DNA of 64,000 bases from contig CM068373.1 of the NCBI GenBank assembly GCA_034769895.1, positions 433,795,080 through 433,859,079 on the forward strand, given 5' to 3'. A program made the translations under genes and the position numbers. Below the pieces are notes generated by a model. That model was not told where the DNA came from. It saw only the letters and a list, made by a program, of their open reading frames with translations, and did not search any database. Origin of the DNA: Magicicada septendecula (Eukaryota; Arthropoda; Insecta; Hemiptera; Cicadidae). Each line of letters opens with the position of its first letter. Position 1 is the first letter of the stretch. Below are positions 25,101 to 38,488 of this stretch, one piece after another.

Positions 25101-28027
25101 GTTGACAATAATTTGGGTTTCCTAAGTGCGTTCATTACACGTTTGTATTCCCTTTTTTAAATATTAAATCTGGGATTTTTTGACAAATACTTTATTAATG
25201 TCATCGAATTAAATAAAATAACTTCAACTTAACTGATTAATCAAAATATATTTGTCTGCCAAATATTCCTTTTTTATTTTCACAGGAAAGACAGTGGAAT
25301 ACTTACCATCTATTAATGCCTCGCGCAATTTTTTATTATGTTAGATTTATAAAAATTTTTGGTATGACTAATTTTTCTCAATTTTAAAACTAGTAATAAC
25401 TATTAAATATAATAATAATAAAATAACAATAATCAGTAAACTAAACACTCTTTAAATTAACGATCAATGGAATTTTATTATTTTTGTCAAGCAAACAAGA
25501 AGATTATACAAGATCACTAATAAAATTACAAAAAATTCATAAACCCATTAGGCCCTTAATAAACGCTAACACAGCACCATATTATAAAATATCTAAATTA
25601 CAATCACAAATATTAAAACATAAAGTAAAACTTCAACAACAAATATAATACAAAAGCCAGTATTGAACTCGCGGAACAACTAAAAAACACACAAGTAAGC
25701 GAAAACACAAAAATGTTTCTTTCGACATTTCAAATATGTACAAAAATATACTTTATTAGTTTCACTAACACACTCACACGGAGCACTAGCACAAACGCAA
25801 CTAAGATTCGCAAGACAACACCGACTACTGAAAAGGTATCAAGACTATTACAAAAGAGATAATTCACAGAAGTCAACAATCACGACGAGCGAAACACAAC
25901 AAAGTCATTACAGAACAAAAGACTATTCGCAATATTGTGAGTCACTGTTTACAGGAATATTAATGATTTACCTCGCTCGCCTCACCCTTTATGTTCCCCC
26001 GCTCCTGGATTCAAGAGCTCAGCTATGGGCCGGTAGCTGTACTGTGGTTACAAACGTGGAGATACACAAGGTACACAAGGTCTTAATAGATAACGCGTGA
26101 AAAAGTCATCGACTTCACATCTTAGTATGCGTAACTTAAAAAAAAAACTGAATAAAGTGGGTTAACGCTTTACGTCGACTACAGAACTAAAGGACGGTTT
26201 AATACAGACGAAAGTGACTTTCACATGTGAATGTCAATTCATAGAAGATACACAAGTTTTGAAAGAAAGTTCTTCTAATTGCTTTTTGGCTCACGCGACG
26301 ATTACGCCTAACGTAAGGGTTTGATAATCACAGAACGGATATAATATGATGGTATCAAACCACGCTACGCCACTTATATTTTAAAATGAACGCGTCGCTA
26401 AATTTCCTACAAACGCGACAAATCAGATAACCGATCTCTAGGCATTTGTTTTAATATTCTTGAAACATCGCAATTATTATACCAGGGACAGGTCCAGAAA
26501 GCATTTTTTGGGAGGGTGGTTATAGAAATTTGGACCATTCTTTAAAGGTCTAAAGTAAAAACGATAGGAATGCGTTAAGCTATTTATATTGAATAGATAG
26601 TTTATATTGGTGGTTCAGTAACAAATGACAATTGCTTTATCCACTGTTACCTTAGGCCCTGTGGGTACAGAGCCTTACGCTCTAATATATATATTATAAC
26701 GTTAACGCCGTTTATTAGTAACATTACTTACGCTATAAAATTAAGACGGGTGTAATCGTAATAATAATAACACAACATAAAATTGTTAAGAACCGTTTAA
26801 AAATTTATTAATAAAAAATTTTTAATTCTTTTGCGATTTAAACTATCATTATTATTCGCATGTGTGTAGCCGTACTATATATCTTGTTACTAACATATAA
26901 GTAGTACCTCGTATTACACATAGAACATAATATACACACTTATACTACAATAAACATTTGTTATTATATAATATTGATCTCGACTTGCTCATTTCTTTGA
27001 TAACTATTAAATTATATGATCTTTTTTAATAATCTATTTTTTTTTTATTATTGCTTATGCATTTCTTTGTTTTAAAAAAAATTACTATTTACTTTCAGAT
27101 TAATTTAAATAACATTGATTAAATTATTTATTCAAAATTATACTTCCATTAGTTTAAACATTACTCTAAACTACTATTCAAATTGAGTATTTTTGTTTTT
27201 ACAACTACATGGTTTTGTTTCACCTTAGTTGTAGCGGTAATACTAGCGTATCCTCTTGGGTCCTAGGTCCTCGATCCTGGATGCTCCTCTGTAGTCGTGC
27301 AGTCCTGGAGTCCTTGGTCCTCGTCCTTCAGATCCTCTCCGTAGTCCGTTGCCTCTTTCCGTACGCTGGACTCTATTCCATGTATTTGGCTGCTCCCTCG
27401 TCTTCCGTCATAGCCTCTAGCTGCAGGTGCTCTCACGAAAGTGATGAGTAGTCGGGTAAAGCCTCTGACTTCCGCTGTGGTTGATCGAGAAAGAGTTGTT
27501 GTCGTTGGGCAGAGCCTCCGGCTGCCACGGTAGTCGAAAGAGAAAGAGAAATAAGTTGGTGTGTCTCGATTATTTATACCCTAGGCCGCAAAAATCATGT
27601 TTCGATAATCCTCTGCAGGTATCAGTCTGTCGTTGGCGTCCCTTCCTAAACACGATTATTTTCACACTTATTTCACTTTTCTTCGCAACATTTACGAAGT
27701 CTTTAGCAAATTACCCGATATTCATCTTGTCGGTAATTTTTTATGTGTTCACTGTGTATAAACCGTTTTTCCCTATCTTAATTAATATAAGTTTTATTTA
27801 TATTTACTTTCACTATATTCGCACTTTTTATTATTTTTGCACTATTTTTTGTACACACGTGCGTCTTTATATTGTACACACTGTGGCGTATTTGGTTTTG
27901 TGATATTATGCATACACTCTTTACAATTTAAATAATTCATATAATTAATAGCATTTATTTAGGGGTGACGCTTTACAGGAATCAACTGGTCTCACACACA
28001 CACGTAAGATACATGTGTACACACAGA
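22171..28027. other. No gene recognised; hairpin at 24908-24935
   Basis: Nearly 6 kb without a recognisable gene. A perfect 11-bp stem (CGCACAGCTAT / ATAGCTGTGCG) with a 6-nt loop lies at 24908-24935 next to a GC-rich patch to about 25030. ORFs at 27209-27903 run through a CCT-rich patch and a hydrophobic T-rich patch and look fortuitous. Confidence 0.5.
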
Positions 28028-28305
28028 CCCAGCTGAGTGGCGTGATCAACTTGTACAAGCATGAAATTTGGTTGTTCCCTTTACAGTTCAGATTGAAAGC
28101 TGAATTATTATTACTAACAATATGGATTATTTATTTAATTATATTAATTATCTTAATTAATTGTGCACCCAGCAGAGTGGCGTGATCAACCTGTACAAGC
28201 ATGAAATTTGGTTGTTCCCTTTACAGTTCAGATTAAAAGCCGAATTATTATTACTAACAATATGAATTATTTATTTAATTATGTTAATTATCTTAATTAA
28301 TTGTG
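28028..28305. repeat. Tandem duplication of about 138 bp
   Basis: Two adjacent copies of a unit of about 138 bp beginning 'cccagc(t/a)gagtggcgtgatcaac' differ at only a few positions, implying a recent duplication. Confidence 0.9.
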
Positions 28306-30831
28306 CAATGCACAGTACCCTATACATTTGTACTGTTGCAATATATATTGCAACGATACGTTTAGCATAAGTCTATGTCTCAACCCCTGACTGAGGCATG
28401 CTGAGGCATGATAACTTACGAACGCACGTATGAAATACATAAGATGTAAATAATAAAAATAATGTAATAATTAAGCGTTAGGTATAAGAGATAACATAAG
28501 AAATAAACGTAGTATTTAATTTTAAATAAATCAAATATTGTAAGTGAGCCTGCATATGGAATTAAAAGCTTCCTAGCTTTTTAATCGTAGCGAAGGGGAG
28601 AAACTGACACGCGCTGACCGGCAGAGGTGACGTCATAGTGACAGGCAACCGCTTGTGTATCAGTCTGCATGTGTGTGCTAGTATACATGTGTAAACGAGA
28701 GACAGGTTGAATTATGTAAACGAGGGTGAAAGATTTTACACAGTTTTTTAAATACTGAACAAAAACCAGAAGTCACACGAATCAGCGACATTTGTAAAAA
28801 CATATGTAGGGCCTGGCGCTATCATTCAAGACTAATTGGTCATTGATCGTGGGAACCGTTCAGCCACCGTGTGAAATTTTGCCATAACTGCCATAAGTTA
28901 CACACCTTAACATTCAAAATTTGCATAAACAAAGTTTAATATTATACCTAACGATTAGTGAAATAATATTTATAAAAATGTGTGCGCTTCATAGAAAGAC
29001 GCGTAGGTTGAAATTACCAATTAAATCGACGCGCCGACCTGTTCAATGTTGTCAAAACAGTTTCCAACAGGAATTTCAATGACGGTAGCAGTATACAACC
29101 GCAGAGAGCGACACACTCTTTCTCAGATGATATTCACTCAGACTCAGATAAAGCTCAGATAATCCAAGTATCTCGCAACCGCGAATTTTACAAGTCAAGT
29201 AATGTTTTTTAACTGTAGTACATAACGTGAAGTGCGATGGAACCGGCATTACGTCGGTGCAAGTAATAGTGGAACACGATTGTTTTAAAAGACGATAAAA
29301 TCGTAATCTACGAGCAGTCGTATCGTCGATGAACTTCAAGAAGTAAAATAGAACTTCGAGACATCCACGAGGGACAAGATAAGAAGAGGAGAGGAGTCAG
29401 AGCAGAAGACGAGAGAACGCAGGGACAGCCATATGCAGCTACATCCAGCCGTACATCATCACGACCAGAGGTCCACGTCAGAACTCAGCATCCAGGAGAC
29501 GAAGCGAGGAATTTCAACGACGCAGAGACAGAGAAGGTGATACCGAAGAGGATCAACAAACTCGAGAGCCCAGATGACGGTAACGACAAAGTTAAATGGT
29601 TGTAGAAAAATGCAGGTGAAGTCAGACATTTATTTAATACTATAAATGACCCTGAGGTCTATCGAAAGAAAGCTCTAGATTCCATATACAAGTTTACAAA
29701 GAAATTAGTATATTTTTAAATTTTCATAATGAATAAATAAATGTTCAAAGTGTAATTGATAATAGAGAATATAACTGTTGTAATCTCATAAATAAATGGT
29801 CAAGGAAGAACCATATTTTTATTATATTTTTGTATTTGATTAGATAATTTAATTCAAGTATGAGAGTTACGTAATTTGAAGATTGTTAATTAATTGAGAC
29901 ACTAAATAATAGAATCAATTAAAGTAATAAATGTTCTCTATTAGTAGTTTAATAAATGTTTAATTAATTACAAGTTTTTATTAAGTGGTATATATTAAAA
30001 AGCACACTTGCAAAGACAAGATGAATATTAAATTTTATACGTGTTAATCACGTTTTATAATAATTACATGTGTTATATATTATATGTCTGTATAAATATT
30101 TCAGGTCATATAATGTTTTATGTTTGTGTATAATATGTCTTAGAATATAAGAAATAAGATTTAAACACGTTATAATTACATTATATTAAACCTCTATACT
30201 CTTTACTTGTATTAAAATTATATAACGATATTCACGTGCTTATCCACGTTGGTAAGTGCTGAACCGTTCACGTGCTTATCCGTCCTATTGGGCACTAGAA
30301 CTCAAATAATTAAATTAAACATTAATTAAATAGTGCTATTCTCCCGAGAGTCAAGATATCCTCGTAGGATAATGTGTATTTACCGGAATACATCTGTGTG
30401 AACGCGAGGACACATCAAGACTCGGGAAGGTGTACGTACAATACACCGACACTACATTAATTTAATTAAAACACATTATCGAGCCCAGAGTAAAGAGATA
30501 AACGATATCGGTGTATCGGCGTGCGTGCGTGTGAGCGGAGTGTCCACGTGTCATCAGAGCAGCAGATTGTACCAGGCAGCGAGAGGTGGCAGATTCAACG
30601 GTTCAACGGTGTCATAATTAAAGGAATTCAACGACCAAGTAAAAATAGACATTTAAGGAAAGAAACTTTCAAATCATTAATAGACATTATTACTTTAGAA
30701 TAAATAATTTTGTTCAACCACAAACCATTTTTAAATTTGTTTAAAATATATACCTTACTCCAGATAAAAGACTCTATTATTTTTGTGTTATTAATACTAA
30801 TCTTATATATGTTTTGTTGCCATATATATAC

Positions 30832-30887
<56 letters not shown>

Positions 30888-31059
30888 TTTTGACGTTTTT
30901 CGTATCAGATATTCTATTTTGATTCATTGTCAACTTGATATTTACAGAATATTCTTTACATTACTAATACACTAAGTTCAAGAGAGATTAACCACACTCT
31001 GCAAATCTTTTCTACAAATGTATTTCATCAGATTTAACCTTTTTATTCTAAGAAATGGC
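28306..31059. other. No gene recognised; (CA)n at 30841-30887
   Basis: A long AT-rich stretch. A GA-rich, GC-richer patch at 29340-29600 has no long ORF. A TA run followed by about 23 CA units lies at 30826-30887 and produces spurious ORFs on both strands. Confidence 0.55.
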
Positions 31060-31560
31060 AAACAAAAGTCAGCGAAACGAAATGAAGACTGAAACTAAAT
31101 GCCTTGTACTTTACCTTGATTAACGATTCACTTGGCAGAAGCATATCCAAATCAAAAGAAGGCAGTTCGATCTCAAGCTCCAACAGATGTCTTGCTTCTT
31201 GGGCAAAAGTCTAAGCTCTCATTAAACAACAAACTACTACCATACAACACCATGCTGAAAGCTATATGCTCCTACGGGCTTCAGCTATGGGGATGTGCCA
31301 AACTTACAAGAATACGTAAAAACTATCCAATGATTTCAATCAAAAGTGCTGCGAGTTTTAGTGGATTCCCCATGGTACATCAACAATCAGACACTTCACA
31401 CCGACCAAAAAATACCTTTCGTAACAGACGAAATTAAGAGAATTGCAACAAAATATAGCCAACAAGTAGTAGACCAGCTAATCTAATAGAGCAGCTATAC
31501 AACTACGGTCCCCACGAGAGAAGACTCCGCAGAACTTGGCCTCAAGATTTGCTACATCCT
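31060..31560 (+). pseudogene. Jockey-like LINE RT C-terminal remnant
   Basis: Broken plus-strand frames give L-L-G-Q-K-S-K-L-S-L-N-N-K-L-L, Y-N-T-M-L-K and Y-G-L-Q-L-W-G-C-A-K, the classic jockey-clade thumb phrase. A decayed tail ending near 'Y-N-Y-G-P-H-E-R-R-L-R-R' follows. At least three frame changes. Confidence 0.75.
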
Positions 31561-33450
31561 TAAAAACAATCTTCCCTAAGGAGAAACGTCTATGAATGTT
31601 TCCCTTTCAAAATTAAGTTCTACATCTCATTTACTTAATACTCTGTTACAGGTGTAGATTTTAAATTGCAAACAAATAAAAAGCCACTTTCTTGTGATTC
31701 AGTTCTAGTCGATTTCACGCTTTGCGACAATCATTAAGGCAAAGCACTGCAATATTATTTTTGTCACCAAAGTAAAGCAGCGTTTCATACGTTTAAGTTT
31801 TTATGTTGTGTGAGATAGAAACAAATACAGGTAGATGCACGAACGGAGAGAGACAGAGAGGAAAATAAAGAGACACAGGATGGCGTACGCGTTAGGTGGG
31901 CGATAGCAGCACGCCGCTCTGACACGATCCTCAACTAGACTTTTATATCGCGCTGATAAATATTGTATGTAGTCGAACAAAACTTTCTGCTAAAAAACCT
32001 TTTTTACTGTGACGTATTTGGAGTTTTCTGAGACTGCGCATACCACCTTTTGTTGTGTAGAATGCGACGGGCGTTTTTGTTTACTTAGTCACAAAAATTT
32101 CTGTGTTAAAAAAAATTCGGTATTGAGAACCATACATGACTTCTATGTTCTAATTAATTATAAAATAATTTTTAATATGTAGGCCTACATTCGGAACGAA
32201 ACCAAATATATCATCATGCTTTTGGTAAAAACGCTGAGAAAGATAATCAAAATACGAATTGTACCTAGTTGTTAACATTTCAAAAATAAAGAATTAAGTT
32301 ATCTTTTATTTAAACAACGCGAAAGAAAGCAAATACCGCCCGGCGTTTGTTATCTGTAAATTTCTGAAACCGAAAAATTATGTTGTTTACGTATCCGTGG
32401 TTACATAGCGTGGCACAATATCCATTGATAATATTTTATTGAAATGTTTAAGTCTTCGGCCGAATAAAATTATAACATCTATACAAAAATTACCCCCTCC
32501 CGTTCAAATACCATTTTCATTTATAGATATTTTATTAACCTTTCTACAGTGGATTATTATGACCTTCTTTTCAGGATACTTTATTTATAATAATTAAGTA
32601 CCTTACTCTTGTTAAAACGTAAAACGTTGCAGGTAAACTACTCCTTCCCGTTAACCGAATCAGTCCTCTAAAACTCGGTCACAAATGCAAAAATTATTCG
32701 ATTCTGTTTGACTTTGCGGCAGTTGTCGTTCGCCAAAAACAAATTTCTACACAGAGACACCCACAGACATTTTTCGGAAAATGACTTTTCTTCATGTTTT
32801 GAGGGTAGTACAATCAGAATCTGCCCTTATCTCGGACACGTTTTTTTCGCGAACACCATACTTCCATTTCCCTACGGAACGTGGAAGTGAAATCATGAAA
32901 AAATTTTCATTTTTAAAATTTCAAAGGAACCTCTTTTGGGCGAATAACATTGCCGCACGTATTTACATATAGGCTGAAACTTTTAATTTAACTTAACTGG
33001 TCATGAAATGTAACTTTTAAAAGCAGCCCAACATAAATCTTTATAATTAATACTATGTTCAATGCTGAGATGACACTCTAAGTGAATACATGGTTATAGA
33101 GAAATATTCCATTTTGGCATTTAGACATCCTAAGATACATATTATGTTCAATTGCCCCAATGACTAGCATTGTGCAATACAATGTTTCCTCATCTTCATT
33201 ACCACAATCCAGCTCAACATTATTGAAAGTGAAATACTTTACATTAGATTATACTATTTTATCAAATGTATCTTGCTATACACGCTAACCCAAACTCAAT
33301 AAATTTCCATTAATTTGTTGCTGATCTTTATGTATTTTATTATATGAATGTTTAATATATTATTACGTATTGCACAAAATAATTATTGGGTTTAAAGTCT
33401 ATATAACGTTTCTACAAAAGTATTAGATAACACATACTTTTATAAAATAT
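31561..33450. other. No gene recognised
   Basis: AT-rich DNA. ORFs at 32708-32972 overlap in different frames and carry no domain. Confidence 0.5.
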
Positions 33451-35758
33451 TGTTACGACGGCCTCACTAATAGTAGCATGGTACAGTGGAAACAAAATAC
33501 AGGCACAAATGTAATCACTGATCACCAGCTTTAATTAATCACAAATAACAGTTTGCAAACAGCAGACATGAAATTTCTGAGATCAGGTAAAAGTGTAATA
33601 GACTAGATCATATAAGAAACGAGAAAATAAGAAGTTATTTAGATATGTTTCCAGTTAATTAAAGGCTTAAAGAATGTAACGTATTGCCGCGTTACAAATC
33701 CAGGGAACCCATCTTAACTGACCTCTGCCAATTACATGGGCTGCCTACGTTGTAACGAACTGTATTCAAATCAAATTAATTGAATAAATTACTCACTATC
33801 ACTGTAAGGAAACAAGGGAAGGTATATTACTGATTTATGCACTCATTTTCATGTGTAACAAGACGACTTCTCTTTATTTAACAACAGTTATTGACAGATC
33901 CCATGACATCATTATTTAAACTAAAATATTTAAAATGCTTTTCATAAAACTTTGGGATCAAATTGATTATATATTCTTATACCTCGGATCCGAGTTTACT
34001 TTCTGTATATTTATGGTAAAGACTTCTAATTATTTTCAGTTTATTTTAGAAGCTTGCAAGACTTCTATAACCCTTTGAAGAATGGTACTATTACTTGTAA
34101 CGATAATAAGTTACATTAACATTTAGAGCGTTACAACGTATGATAATTGAATTTGTACAGTAAACTCTTAGATTTTCTCATTATAATGTTTACATAAAAT
34201 TAATCGTCTTTGAAAAGTCTGTTACAAAGAGTAGTGTACAAATATGATTAACTCTCGATAGCAAGGCCATCGAGTCACCTTTACAACTGAACGTAGAAAC
34301 CTCGTCCTGGGGTGTCCGTCTTGGGAATCCTTGTAGTCAGCGTCATCATCTGGGTCGTGTCTTCGGCAAGAATAGGTCGGATGTTCACAGAGGAGATTGA
34401 AGCTTCTTTGGTGTCAGTATATGTAGATTCTCGGATGTCCTAAGCAGCGTCTTAAGCATGGTAAACGTGTCTTTATAAAGTTTCTGCAGATCACATCTTC
34501 AGGAGTGATGTTGTAAATGAAGTTACCTCTTGAAGGGAGTCGTCATCTTGATTACCACTAGTTCTGTTTTTGTGTTACATATTATATCTTCTTCTTACCA
34601 CATATTTATGTTATTGATACATGACACACGCTTTCCACTCTTTGCAGTGGTAGTTAATATACTACATTTAAATAAACAAACAAATTAAAAACATTTAGGT
34701 AGAGCTTTCGCTCGTACGTCTGTACTGCGTGAAGGCAACATAGCGAGAGACTTTCTGCTCGCTTCAACTGGTACTTCACAAAGGAGAGGGGCAACTACTC
34801 CGCGATAATATAGTCCCTATTTTTATTTAAGTTAACATTCTTATTACTAAAAACTATACCTTAATTATACATATATAATTTAAGTGAGTTATTTTAACGA
34901 CTATTTGTGTCTTCAGATTTCTAATTATAAACATTATGATTTTTATATCTTCCTAACTTACAGACGACTCGATAAACACGTCGAGTCCGGAACTAACAGG
35001 TCACCGCATGATGACAAGCAAAGGGTTAATTATGATAATAATAACTTTTTTACAATTCGCCCTTTTTATTAGTGTTTCTTTGGATCTCTTAATTACTTCT
35101 CATTCTCATACTGAGTAAATACAGGGGTTTTAGGTATTATAGTGAGATTTAAAATTACTTAATCGCTCGCAAACTTAATTTTTTTTTATTTACGATTACA
35201 GTTAGAATTTAAATCGTCACAAGAATACAGAATAAAATAAATTCAAGGCATAGATAGAATCAAAGAAAGTAGAATACCGAAGATGGCGAACCATTACAAC
35301 CGTAGAAGCAGAAGAAAAGTTGGTAGACCTAAGAAAAGGTGGACTGTGGATTAGGAACAGACCGCTAAAGCCTAAAACCGTTAAGAAGAAGATGATGATA
35401 ACAGTTTGCACGAGTTAGTCAACAAGATTATACTCACGCAATAATTTACGTTAAATTTGTCTACACGCGATAATAATGTCACTAATTAAAACACAGTAAA
35501 CACTTTTCACTAAAACTCGATCCGCACTAAGGAAGTCGCCACTTATAACTAAACTGTCATTGCCAGCCCCTGTCTCTTATATACGTAGCGCACGTGTTCT
35601 TGAATACCTTTCCATCCTTACTGCGAGCCAGCACAATGGGCATTTCAAGTGCTTTGTGGAAAATCTCGAACGTACTTGAGTGCGGCTACACCTGCTCGAC
35701 TAGCGGAGGGACGTGTAGCAAGACGCTCTCGGCTGTTCGATTGGGTTCCATTGTTACA
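33451..35758 (+). mobile_element. Solo-LTR-like element, copy 4, split by a LINE insertion
   Basis: The LTR starts TGTTACGACGG at 33451 and ends GTTACA at 35758, with ATAT on both outer sides (33447-33450, 35759-35762). Its two parts (33451-33557 and 35411-35758) together make about 455 bp, close to copy 1. The sequence between them is a separate insertion with its own target duplication. Confidence 0.75.
33558..35410 (+). mobile_element. Nested LINE-type insertion with 13-bp target duplication
   Basis: ATAACAGTTTGCA is found at 33545-33557 and again at 35398-35410, so a unit of about 1.84 kb was inserted into the LTR. Just before the second copy the plus strand has a LINE-like C-terminal patch (R-K-V-G-R-P-K-K-R-W near 35315-35345) and then a GATGATG tail, as expected for the 3' end of a 5'-truncated LINE. 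The remainder has no intact coding region. Confidence 0.7.
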
Positions 35759-36608
35759 ATATGAATAATTCTAAAATGTTAACAGAATGTGAGGAGACGT
35801 TAGATTTATTAATTGTTGTTTCACGTGCTATTAATGAACTGAGTTCTGCTTACCTAACCCTTATAACTTTAAATGTGTAGACTTCCTCTGGTAATGTGAA
35901 ACGTTTTATTGAGTCATAAACAACAATTTATGTATATTTTAAAGTTGATGGGAGGAAAATAAAATATATTATTTAACGTACAATACATTTTTACACAGCT
36001 GAATACTTTTAGTAGCACAAATATTAAAACACCTATTACTCTAATTATATAAATTAAACAATCATAATTGCTTTTTAAGGAAAACACATTTTGAGCATTT
36101 TAGGGTGCAATGTATTCTGTTACGGTGTCGTGAATAATTTTTTATTTATTTAAGGAAAGAACAGAAACTTCTCCTTGCCAAATTATCGCAGGCTTTAATA
36201 TTTCATATAAACAGGTTGCAGACAGGGACAGGGGAAGCAATAATTAATTGTCTCATTACAAACTCGTTACATTCTCCCTCTCCAACTGATCCTATTCACC
36301 AATTGGTACTTCCATTACCATACAATCACGCCGTGTTTCCTAAGGCAATTTAAATTAATACTTAATTAGCAAGTCGTTGTGACAGGAAAAATACACTCCC
36401 GAGGGAAAATCAAATGGTAATATATCTGAAACAATAGTTCTGAAACCATTCCTTCTAAAAAAATTAAATCAAATCAGTTTTCAAATTGTATTTTCTTCAA
36501 TTTGTGCTACGTTAGTACACCTGTTATTGAAGTATTGAAATGATTCTAAATATGACGTAACCAATCTTCATAATCATCACTGCATATTATAAAGTACTGG
36601 TAATATCG

Positions 36609-36610
<2 letters not shown>
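35759..36610. other. No gene recognised
   Basis: AT-rich, no domain or RNA gene seen. Confidence 0.55.
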
Positions 36611-36643
<33 letters not shown>

Positions 36644-36709
36644 CGCGTGTGTGCGTGTGAGTGTGCGTGTGAGTGTGCGTGTGCGTGTGCGTGTGCGTGC
36701 GCGCGCGGT
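36611..36709. repeat. (GT)n/(GC)n microsatellite
   Basis: Alternating GT, then GC, then GTGCGT/GTGAGT units. ORFs across it on both strands are artefacts of the repeat. Confidence 0.97.
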
Positions 36710-36869
36710 GACATCATAAGTCATTTCACATATACACAAATAACAAAATATGAAAACAAAGATAGGAACAATATAAAATGTACTGAGATTTTGCTTACTA
36801 TACACTTGAGATGTTGTATGCACACTACCAATACACAATGCCAACACTATACTTCCTTGTATATCTATT

Positions 36870-37480
36870 GCTTTTATTGTTTTCTTCTACAAATCTTTTC
36901 CATCCCTTACGATTTCTTGTCATTTGCTTAGCTGTCATCCAGTCTGTATCCTCCCTGTTCCAAATAATCTCCACTTAGGTTAGCCAATTCTATCGTGATC
37001 TTTCCTCTTCCCCATAGATCTCACCGCCCTTACATTCCTAATATGTCTATACTGTCCTATTCTCACCATTGACTGAAGCACATTAATTTCTTTGAGATTC
37101 ACTTTCATTTTGTTCAATCTTGACTAACACCGTGAGTCCTTATTTCTTCTCATGTCCATCCTTCTAACCTGCCTTGTCGTCCTGACGTTTTTTATTTCTG
37201 CTGTTTGCAAACTTTCCTGTTACCGTCTTGCTAGTATGCAGATTCATTCCCAAATATTAGCACTGATAATCGTGGATTTATAGTCGAAAAACTTTGTTTC
37301 ACTAACCACTTTCTTGCGATTCACAAATTAACCTCATACTGTGTAGTGTACTCAATATCTATTCTCTCTCTTCAGTTCACCATCAAGGTCACATCTGTTA
37401 TCAAATACAATTTTTATATACCTAATTTAATTTTTTTATTCAGCATGTTCCAATTGAAACTCCAGATTTTGCATGTTTAT
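36870..37480 (-). pseudogene. LINE RT C-terminal remnant, antisense
   Basis: Broken minus-strand frames include W-N-R-E-D-T-D-W-M-T-A-K-Q-M and R-K-G-W-K-R-F-V-E-E near 36890-36960, resembling the last residues of a LINE RT protein. Weaker similarity continues to about 37480. Low conservation. Confidence 0.4.
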
Positions 37481-38488
37481 TGCTAATTACCATCATAATA
37501 ATTGTTTTTCCATTTTCTGTATTAAAGTCTTTGCCGTAAAACGTACCTTCGAATTGCACGTCATAACTAGTATTTAAAAAAGGCTACTTTATAAAAAGAC
37601 AGCACAATATGTTCTTGATAAGTAAAACAGATAATTATATAAGATATAGTACAAGAATTAGTATCAACGGGTCAGAATATCATTTTACTATGCAATACCT
37701 ACACACAATTTTATTTTCATCTAGTCTCTTAATTTGTTTTCCTTGATAATCTTCGTCGAATCGTTGAAGTTTATAGTTTACTTATAAACTATACTTGGAT
37801 ATACTTTACAGACATATATTTCTTACTTAATGTTGTAACTGTAAACATGGCCGTGAATCAAAACACTATGTAAAATCAATTATTATATTCCACTTTGTGA
37901 AAAACTTTCGTCCTCAGACAACACCCTCTTGATAAATTTTATCGATTCCGTTAGTCAATTTTACAAAGAACTGAAATTAAAAAAGACATTACATTTAAAA
38001 AATCGCGGGGTTTGAAGCGTAGCTCACACTCGTAACAGAACAATACGTCAACAGTAGAATATAGTAGAAACTGACAACTGGGCCTTGCAAAAGATGAGAA
38101 AACGGATTGTACACTCGTTCAGAGACAACAGCAGACAGGAAAGCAAACAGCGCAAAAGATAAAAACAAACAAGAAAGAGACTTCTAAGGAGGCAAAGCAA
38201 AAGACGGAGAAAACCGGCGGAATAAACAGACTGTGAGTTAACAAAAAAGAAGGGAGGAACATATGATTAGCACAATACGTTTTGCAAAGTCACGTGAAAA
38301 TCTTCAGTATCGTTGCTATAGTGATAATAATATATCTTACTGAGCACGTGACAGCTCTTTGTTAATAAGTCATGATAAAAGGTCTTATTGCCCCGCGTGT
38401 GGAAAGGCTAATTTTATAGACATTTTTGATTACGCGTTAGACGTTACACGTTTACTCTTGGCTCAAACGAAAATTTTAACTCCTTGAT
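37481..38488. other. No gene recognised
   Basis: AT-rich DNA without a supportable feature. Confidence 0.55.

Noticed and set aside
27481..27903. 140-codon hydrophobic ORF
   Set aside because: Composition-driven (T-rich) and without recognisable domain or start context.
30628..30933. ORFs with Cys-Val or Thr-His strings
   Set aside because: Produced by the CA microsatellite.
36587..36931. ORFs with long Thr-Arg or Cys-Ala strings
   Set aside because: Produced by the GT/GC microsatellite.
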